Part shown: positions 56,510 through 64,000 of the stretch, piece after piece
Numbering within the stretch: position 1 is the first letter of the stretch
Layout: every line of letters begins with the position of its first letter
NCBI GenBank assembly: GCA_031763025.1
Contig: JASSKH010000010.1
Span: 6,071,901-6,135,900 of the forward strand
DNA from: Macrocystis pyrifera
Lineage: Eukaryota > Sar > Phaeophyceae > Laminariales > Laminariaceae
Direction of reading: 5' to 3'
DNA: 64,000 bases
The notes under the pieces: model-generated
Told to the model about the DNA's origin: nothing
The model's input: the letters and a program-made list of their open reading frames with translations, nothing else
The model's database searches: none
Translations under genes and position numbers: made by a program

Positions 56510-56953
56510 GTACAGCGGACGAACAATGAGCGGCTGACTCGCCGGGTGATGTTTGGGACGATGGCTGGTGGGAAGAACCCAGGACCAGGCCGACCAGAAA
56601 AGAACTGGGCTCAATGTCTAGCAGACGACCTCAGGGTTTTTCAAGCCACCGAGGGGTCCACCAAAAGCTCCTCTTTGCTGTTCGGAGTAGAGACGGTGTT
56701 ATGGCCGAGGGCGGCTGAGAAGAGTGGGAACTGGTACCGGGGGGTCGTCGAAGCGGCGGACTGTTTCATGGCGAGGTGGCACAGGGGCGGGGCTCAGAGA
56801 AGCCGGCTGCGCCACGCAACTGAGGGAGCCAAGAGCAGCGACAAGGAGAGGGGGGGAGGGAGGGTTGGCGGGGGGGGCAGCCGCACCGATACAGCTGTCC
56901 ACGAATGCAGAAACGAAATGACAGATCGGATAGCTAGGTATCGGTTTGACTAG
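56510..56953 (+). pseudogene. LINE ORF2 C-terminal remnant
   Basis: Open frame with NNERLTRRVMFGTMAGG, GPGRPEKNWAQCLADDLRVF and SGNWYRGVVEAADCFMARWH, then stop. The RVxFGxxxGG-GRGRPxKxWxxCxxxDL-W pattern is the conserved end of many LINE reverse-transcriptase proteins. The reverse transcriptase itself is missing, so the element is 5'-truncated, as is usual for LINE inserts. A TA repeat precedes it. Confidence 0.65.
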
Positions 56954-57676
56954 CTCTTGCCGTCTAGCATGTTTGTATGTTTCTTGATGAGTTGTTCAAT
57001 GAGGGGGGGGGGACGCGACAGCGGCAATTCTGACACTTGGCGCCGCTATTGACGAGAGTAGGAAGGAGACGGCAAAGGGTGTGGCTAGGTTCCCGAATCG
57101 ATTTTCTAGGTCAGACGGGCACCCGTGTTACTACCATCACCGTCTGGAGCACGATGTTCTGTTTTGTTTTGCTTTGTCTCTCCCTTCGTTTCCTTTCCCC
57201 GCCCCGCCGTCCGTATGCCGGTATCTTCCCCTCCTTCGTGTTGCTTCGTCCGCGCGGCAGCTATCTGTCCTCCCCGAGTAAGTATACTTTACGCCTAGCA
57301 GCCTTTCTGATCTCCTTGCGTCATTTGTATTATGTTTCATTGCAGAATCTATTTTCGTTTTATATTTTTGTTCTTATTTTGTAGTCTTGCTCGTGTTGTG
57401 TTCTCGTACCCGGAACGCTGGCACTTCACTTGCTTGACACGTGAATTTGCGATTATTTTTCGTTTTTTTTTGCTTGTCTTCCTCTGTCTCACAGTCTGCG
57501 ACCACATAATCAGTATCTCTCTAGGATAAGGAATCAGGACGGACATTGGGTGTACTGAACAAGCTGGGTAGAAAAGACGATTTAATGTGAATACAACAAC
57601 ATATTAGGCACTATAGACTGCCTGGTAAACGCTACATATGGTGTTGTACCGTTGCCGTGTTAATATGTACACTCAC
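56954..57676. other. no gene recognised
   Basis: A G8 tract at 57003 and T/C-rich sequence (57160-57480). I see no supportable feature. Confidence 0.4.
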
Positions 57677-58160
57677 CCGTACAAAAACCGCCCGCTCCGC
57701 TCCTTGGACGACCGTCACGCTGGGGAGCCCGCCGACGATTCGCTTGCCGGCGCGATCCCCCGAGACTGCGTGCACGCTCTCCCATGCTTCTCAAGGTTTT
57801 ACAACAGACGATGATACAACCGCGCAATAACAAGATCGAAAACAAGGGTATCAGCCGGCTGGAAACAATTTTCTTTACACCAGTGGAAAAAGCGGGCACA
57901 GCAGTGGCGTGACCACCGAGTGAAGATCGAGATTGGAATTTTTGGGGTTCCTATAAGAGTATATGTCCCGAACAAAGACAAGACGGAAAAAAAAAACGGG
58001 AGCAATAAGTCTTGCACATAGAGCTGTAGGTTCGAAAAAACACCGAGTATTTCTTTTTTGAAATACTGGTGTACAGTATGTGCTCTTACCGGGTTGTTTC
58101 CGCTGTCGTCCGATTCGGAGGCAACACCGAGCCACGGCGAACCCCACGTGCCTCCCTCAC
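57677..58160 (-). CDS. candidate two-exon fragment of unknown protein
   Basis: Exon 57677-57786 reads WESVHAVSGDRAGKRIVGGL and PSVTVVQGAERAVFVR, donor CGG/GTGAGT. An upstream exon ending at 58090 (CCCG/GTAAGA) reads GFAVARCCLRIGRQRKQP and joins in phase. The downstream part has the amino-acid mix of a real protein. The acceptor AGAAG lacks a strong pyrimidine tract and the left end is low complexity. Family not recognised. Confidence 0.3.
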
Positions 58161-60164
58161 TCCCTCACTCACTCGCGCCGATGAGGATATCTTTCCGCGT
58201 GGGTTCGAAACAGACTGGTGGCTACTATAATATGGCAGGTAGATTTGTCTCTACGAGCAAAACACCTTCGATCATAAGCCCTAAAAGAGCCTTGATTTAT
58301 AGCCGCGTTTTTTGTTCCTCGTTAAAGCTACCCGGGGCAGCTGATACTGGGGTAGGGGGCCTGCTCCGCCCCTCGCGAGAGGGTGTTGCTGTTGTTGCTG
58401 ATGTTGCTGGCGCTGCCACTTCTGGTTCTGCTGCTGTTGTGTTGGGAGGAGGAGAGCTAGCGAGCGGGTTTCTACTTTTCCTCGGTGAACACCGCGTCAA
58501 TAGTTATTAACAGGACGCCGGATATTGTCGAGTTTGAGGAAGTAGATAGTTGATGTTGGAAGAAGATGGAGGACGGATAGTGAGGCTGCAGGGCTTGTGC
58601 TCTCTGTTTTTCATATGAGTTATGTATGCTACGAGCAACGAGCTACTACAACAGCAGTACTGCTGCTGTGTCAATGATGACCATAAAACGGCTCTCGCTC
58701 CTGTACGAGTAAGATGACGACAGCAGATGGCTCTCTCTGCTGGAGACGCAAAGTCAGTTGAACAATGTTTTTTTTTAGACCAACTATTATGATTATGGGA
58801 AATTTTTGAAGGGGTCTCAGAACTGACTACTATGGGAATTATTTCTGGGTGCCGTATTTTCATCGCACATGCGGTAGTCGCCAAAAGGTCAAGATCGCAA
58901 AACGCCAACCAATTAACTTAAAAAAGGCAAGATTGCGCAGGGGCAGCCAAACCAATGGATCGAACGAACTTCAGCCGATCATGGCTCTCTCGAGATCGCA
59001 TCAACAATACAAACCGACCTATTTTATACCAGTACCAAGTATAACATATATGTCCTTTCTAGAATCATTAAACACGCGCGATTAAAGTACTTCTTGTACT
59101 GCAAGTATCACATCACAAACAGCTTCAAAATATGAGATTTTCGACGAAAATCTCTTATTTCACAGCTCAGCTGTTCTGTTATTTCCTACCAGTGCCAGAG
59201 GTACATAATAAATCTGTAACAAATACTCCGTACCTCCATACCGGGGAACGTAAGCCGTACCACCAAACCCGGCGCATATGACAAGGTTACTATATATACT
59301 ACACGAGAAGTCTACTTCTAAACATTCCGCTCCCGCTTGGTCCCCTTATCCACACGCAGTCCTGATCTCCAGAAGATCCAATATTCCGTACAGCATCCAT
59401 GAGTCAGTATCATTAATAATAGTCATTACCTTGTACTGATACAGAGACGGGGAACTGTGCCAGCGTTTACACTTCGTGTTGTTTGTCGTGTGTTTTTTTT
59501 TCGCTGTGTGCCGGAACTCATCCGGGCTACAGCTGTTTAATCCATCTCGCTTTTGATCTTCAGTAGATACAGGCAGCACCTCAGACGGTCTCGTAGCTGT
59601 GTACAAGTACGAGTGTTGTGCTCGCTACTCTGTGGATGGACATCGATGGGATGAAAAAACGGTGATATATGTGCATAAAACACTCACAAAACACACACAT
59701 TTGCCAGGTATACAGCAGTATAGCGGTATTCAGCTGGTACACGTACATGATGCAAATGTTGTATGTGATGTGGTGCGCCCTTGACACCAGATGTACAACA
59801 AACAGTATTATATTCGTACCTGTACCAGGTACCAGCTATTGCACGCAATGGTGGAGCTTGAGAGTTTCTCACCATTTTCGAAGCTCAACAACGTGTACGG
59901 CGTGTATACTAAAATGATGCGTGTGGTGGCTTCGTGGTCTCCGCCAGGGACGTTAACTACACAATGTCCAGTAAAACACATATATTCAAGTACGATACCA
60001 GTACTATACTGTTTGTTGTACACGTACAATGCAGTACACGTACAATGCAGTCAGTAAGGCAGGAGAAGTAGAGGTGGGCACCTAGAGGAAGGAAAAAATC
60101 GAAAGCCAAATAAGGAGGCGTTACTCTCACTAGAAAAAACCTGATGAACCGTTTTTTTTTTTAG

Positions 60165-60203
60165 CCGGTTTTAACCGGTTACCAAAAAAACGGTTAAAAC
60201 CGG
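60165..60203. repeat. perfect 13-bp hairpin
   Basis: CCGGTTTTAACCG at 60165-60177 and CGGTTAAAACCGG at 60191-60203, loop 13 bases. A T tract precedes it and an A tract lies in the loop. Confidence 0.85.
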
Positions 60204-60547
60204 ATAGCAACACCAAACGCCTCCAAATTGTTGAAACCATTAGCTGTTTATGTCCAGCATGTGTCGTTTTGTGGTATCCGAGTTATTGGTAGCCTACTAC
60301 ATGAAAAAAAGGTGATACGCTACTCACAGGCACAGCAACAACAGGAGCATTATTTTGTATAATATACGCAGGTGACGTCAATTCCAGGTATACCCAAGTT
60401 GATACGTAGACGACAATACCGGTAGGTACTACGTACCAAAGATGTCAGGACACGGCACTTTTACCCTTTGACGGACGGGGTCAAGGCAGCCTTGGCTGAC
60501 GTGCCTTGAAGGCAAAACCCGGGGACACCAAGTAAAAATCCCCGTTT

Positions 60548-60841
60548 TTAGGAAAACGCCTGACCATATTTTTGAAAACCTGTATGTTCCTCATTGGGAT
60601 TTTTTTCCAACATTTTTTTTTTTTTTTTTTTTCCGCTATTTTGTTCATCTGTTCCGGCTGTCTTGATGTTTTGAGCAATTTCGACTGCTTCAGCCGGAGG
60701 TTTCGGGCTCTTGGTCGTGCCACCTCCCGTGATTCCGAGGAAGTGCGCAGATATGCAGTCCTGCTTCATGGTGATCGAGCGCCTGCAAGTCTTGCACTTG
60801 CCTCTGAGGGCGCTCGCCGCCTTGTTTGGCTCCGGGATCAC
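60548..60841 (-). pseudogene. BED-type zinc-finger-like transposase fragment
   Basis: PNKAASALRGKCKTCRRSIT, then SAHFLGITGGGTTKSP, then KPPAEAVEIAQNIK. The CxxC...H...GGG layout resembles hAT-family BED fingers, but the last zinc ligand is not evident and no catalytic domain follows. The frame runs into a poly-Lys tract. Probably a relic. Confidence 0.35.
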
Positions 60842-63076
60842 ATCGAAAAGCGCAGAAGCTCACTCGAGGTCGCGGGAGAACGTTTCCCCAGCCCCACAAA
60901 GACCCATGGTGGTCTGATTCTTCTGCCTACTGGCTGCTGGCTGTCTATGTCTGCCTCGGCAGCGCTGCTGCGACTGCTGTGCTCTGTGCTGGTACTCTGG
61001 TGCTAGTACACAGCACGCAGCAGGCAGCAAGCAAAAAACAATAAAGCAGGGGTTTCCACAGAAATACTGAGGCGTTTTTCTAGCGGGGATAGGGGACAAT
61101 CCGTCGAGATGGATGGAAATGCCGTGACGGACGTACTTGATTGACTGACTGCTTGACGGTTACCCGTCTCCTGACATATTTGCTACGTACGCGTGTAGAC
61201 TTTTACAGCAGTTGCATTGCTGTTTTTTCACTCGATTACAACGGCCTGCTGCGCTCTCAGAGAGTCTACGCCGATAAATAATCTTCGCTTCTTCGAGTAC
61301 GATATTTTGCTTTTTTCACGTTCTTCGTTTTCTCTGCCTGCTTTCTTCGCGTTCTTTACTTTATCCTAAATTCAAGATGAATGTACCTACATTAACTTCA
61401 CGATAAAATGTTCCACACTATCTCAATATAAAAATCCGACAACCGATAGAAGTCGAAAGAATTGATGCTAAAAACTGAACTCAGAATCGATTTCCTGTCT
61501 AACCTGAGCGAGATAGCCGACCCCACACTAATTTCGATATATTACCAAAAAACAAAATCGAAAAAACACATTTCCGACAAAAATCGATAGATGGACACTC
61601 AAAACTCGACTCAGGCTGTTTCCTACCAGTATGCGGTTCGAATTTGAGCTTCAGATTGGTATCTTTCGATCCCCCCCCAAAAAGCATCTGCTTACGCAGT
61701 CCGAATATGCCAAAATCCGGCCGGATTTGTTCGATATGAGAATCCGGCGCCCCAAGTCATCAAATTTTGGCCCGAAATCCGACGACTTGGCCCATCAGCT
61801 TTCCGAATCGAAAAATGGCATGGTCTCAAAAAATCGAAAATGTTATCGACAACAGCAAGCAGCAGCAGAACGATCGATGAGTTAGATGGCGACACAGCTG
61901 TATATCGACGTTGCTTCGCGCCCGACGCGAAGTCGGTGAGCGGCTTGTCCCTCCATGGCCAGACTGTAGTCGGCTGGCGCAGGCTCGAGGCCTAAAACCA
62001 AGAGAAGCGCGCTCGGCACGCAACACCGTGGATACGTGCTCGTAGACTACAGCACCAGTAGTCAGTCACATCGTGTCACAATACAAATACCAAGACGTGA
62101 TAACTCTATTAATAGCGCACTCGGCAAGTCTCTTCGCTGCCAGACCAGCGTGGGCTCGGACGCTGTGGAGCTACACGCAAACCAGCGGTCTCGGCGCGCC
62201 TCTTCGCGGCGTCAGACCACAACAATAGCAGTTGGTCTCGGTGTTTGCTGAAATCTCTGTACGCACAGCAAATCCGATTTTTTCGCATAGGAACACTGTT
62301 TCGATCGTGTCAGATTTTGACCCGTAGCTATGAGGGGGTGCAATACGTGCTGTTGTATGAAAAGATAGACTAATACGAACTACGCATATGAGATCACGTG
62401 ACGTGCTACTCTATTGTAGTAGCGGGAACGTCTCAGAAGATCGTACATGTACGATACATGGTTCAGGGGACAGTCTGGCCCCTCTCGATCTCACTCTGTT
62501 CCTTTTGAGCTCTCCACGAGATACCTGGTAAGCAACAAGAAGAACTTTACCAAGAAGTAGCCAGCATCGACATCCCCGTGTCCTCCTTTACCGTATGAGG
62601 CACCATGACAGCAGCAGCAGCAGCAGTGCACCGTACATAAACGAACAACTGAGCAACTCCTACATCTGTCCTCCATCTTCTGCCTGGTGCCTTTTACTGT
62701 CAGAAACTCCTGTTCACAACGAGCTACTTGTGGGACAGACGTGATGAGGGTAAGGCACGGGCGTACACCCAACCCAACCCCTAGCACCCCAGCCCTAATA
62801 TATTGAATATTGTAACCCCGACCCGAGGCCAAATCGGGCCAAAACGGTTGAGAAACGATAAACGAGGCTGCGCCGTTTTCGCGTATCGTATAACACGGAA
62901 GAAAGCACATCCCCGTAAATAACACCCCCCACACACATAAGCACACCCGGTAATATACTTTTTAATTCGTTTTTTTACCGTCACTTTATCACCAGGGGTA
63001 CGTTAGATAACACCCCCCCTACGTATGTACGCCTGAAAACAGTGTCAAACTCCGCAATTATCACACCACCTGGTGG

Positions 63077-64000
63077 ATGGATACCCTCCACAATTCACAA
63101 CCAACCCGCACCAGTATGGACACCAGCATGGAGGCAAAAGCTGCACCCCCTCACAGTGGGCCGAACGAGTCTGCGGCTTCGACCCCACCTGTAGCTGCTG
63201 CTGCCGCACCTCGGGGCGACGATCATGTCGTTTTTTCTCTGGGATCAGCGCGCTTACCGGTACTGGCACTAGCGTCATCACGTCTCCTACGTCCGCCGTG
63301 TCCCAAGCCCCGACTACTGGTACCGGTACCGGTGCCGGCGAAGCACCCGCAGTTCTTGCAGCAACGGCCAACGCGCCAGCCAAAGGGCCTGAGGCCCCGT
63401 CGGCAGCTGCCGAATCGCCAGCCTCTACGATTGCGACAAGCGGTGAGACCATGCTGCCGGGTGAGAGTCACGAGTGGCAGGACAACTGCGGGGAAGCCTT
63501 CGATCTTCTCAGGGCCCCCGAAGAGAAAGGGCAAGAGCGCAAATGGAACGCTGGAGTTAAAACCGCCCCACTTCCTAAAGCCGGATTTTGGTGGCGGCTT
63601 GCACCGCAAGAGATACCCCATAGAGTTCAAACGGAAGGCCGTTTCGCGCAATCTGTAGTCGAGGGTGGAAGGGGGCCCGGAGGCACTGCTGGCTTGACTT
63701 ATGCCACCAGGGCGCTGGGAATTTTGGATAAGGCAACGCTGGCATCGTGGATTAAGAACCGGTCTACGAATGAGAAGGAGGTGCAAGCGCCCACGGCGGA
63801 GTCCGGGACCAAAGGCAAGAAAACGGCAGTGAAAAAGTTGTCGGTTAACGCCGGGAGAATTCCTTCTAACGTCGAGCTCGAGCACGAGATGGTAGCCTGG
63901 ATCAACGACCTGCGTTCAGACGAAATCTTGGCCCGTGTGACTACGTCTATGATCAAGCAGAAGGCCATTGAACTGAACCCGATGTTCTTCGGGTCGATTC
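63077..64000 (+). CDS. pogo/CENP-B-like HTH transposase or derived gene, partial, frames mixed
   Basis: An ATG-initiated frame begins MDTLHNSQPTRTSMDTSMEA. A Thr/Ala/Gly-rich stretch (TGTGTSVITSPTSAVSQAPT) lies in a second frame. HRKRYPIEFKRKAV returns in the first frame and stops at 63658. YATRALGILDKATLASWIKN and EHEMVAWINDLRSDEILARV are in the second frame, open to the window end. KRYPIEFKRKAV with a downstream HTH and a second helix block is the DNA-binding half of pogo/Tigger/CENP-B-type proteins. The DDE domain would be beyond the right edge. Either a decayed transposon or another case of small indels; an intron is also possible. Confidence 0.55.

Larger units (their letters stand above)
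58160..63000. other. repeat-rich DNA with no clear gene
   Basis: GTTGCTGTTGTTGCTGATGT microsatellite at 58384, a perfect hairpin at 60165-60203, a BED-like fragment at 60.6 kb, and a diverged ~90-bp duplication at 61440-61625 (AATCGA...ACTCAGAMTCGWTTCCT). A CAG run at 62608-62623 and CTATTAATAG at 62106. Confidence 0.4.

Noticed and set aside
63223-63885. 220-codon minus-strand open frame
   Set aside because: Antisense to the transposase-like gene, whose HTH motifs are on the plus strand.

Overview
This window is almost certainly nuclear DNA of a eukaryote with long introns. Coding is split into short exons (about 45-300 nt) with GTRAG donors and pyrimidine-tract CAG acceptors, introns of 0.4-3.8 kb, and dense dispersed repeats. 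A stramenopile, most likely a brown alga, fits best (inference from gene style and content; not proven). I saw no rRNA, intact tRNA, CRISPR array or bacterial operon.

Layout. (1) 0.27-21.4 kb, minus strand: a 16-exon gene for a bacterial-type (FadH-like) 2,4-dienoyl-CoA reductase. Exon phases agree at every junction, and the only break is one missing base in exon 11. (2) 26.9-31.4 kb, plus strand: a three-exon thioredoxin with a CGPC active site and a Cys/Pro-rich repeat tail. (3) 31.6-32.2 kb: two tandem coding-like segments of unknown family. (4) 34.5-43.0 kb, minus strand: a protein kinase gene with coiled-coil exons, a kinase domain spread over eight exons and an Ala/Pro-rich tail. (5) 47.4-54.0 kb: a decayed and rearranged second copy of that kinase locus, with three P-loop exon copies and a coiled-coil exon copied as inverted repeats. 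(6) 54.5-64 kb: transposon-rich DNA, with two tandem PIF/Harbinger-like elements, a LINE remnant, a BED-finger-like fragment, and a HTH transposase-like gene running off the right edge.

Introns and intergenic DNA hold several repeat families: a ~110-bp MITE with ~29-bp terminal inverted repeats (seven copies or remnants), a tRNA-derived SINE (two copies), a GATC-rich dispersed repeat (five copies), minisatellites, and two strongly over-represented short palindromes, TACCWGGTA and CTATTAATAG.

Reading the genes together: the reductase would serve beta-oxidation of unsaturated fatty acids in mitochondrion or peroxisome, and the thioredoxin is a disulfide reductase, perhaps organellar. The kinase is probably a signalling protein. 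No shared pathway is implied. The frame is broken at C/G homopolymers in the reductase (6419-6422), thioredoxin (31237-31247) and kinase (35207-35215, 41335-41339). In three of these, exon length arithmetic says exactly one base is missing or extra. This pattern looks more like homopolymer error in a long-read assembly than gene death.
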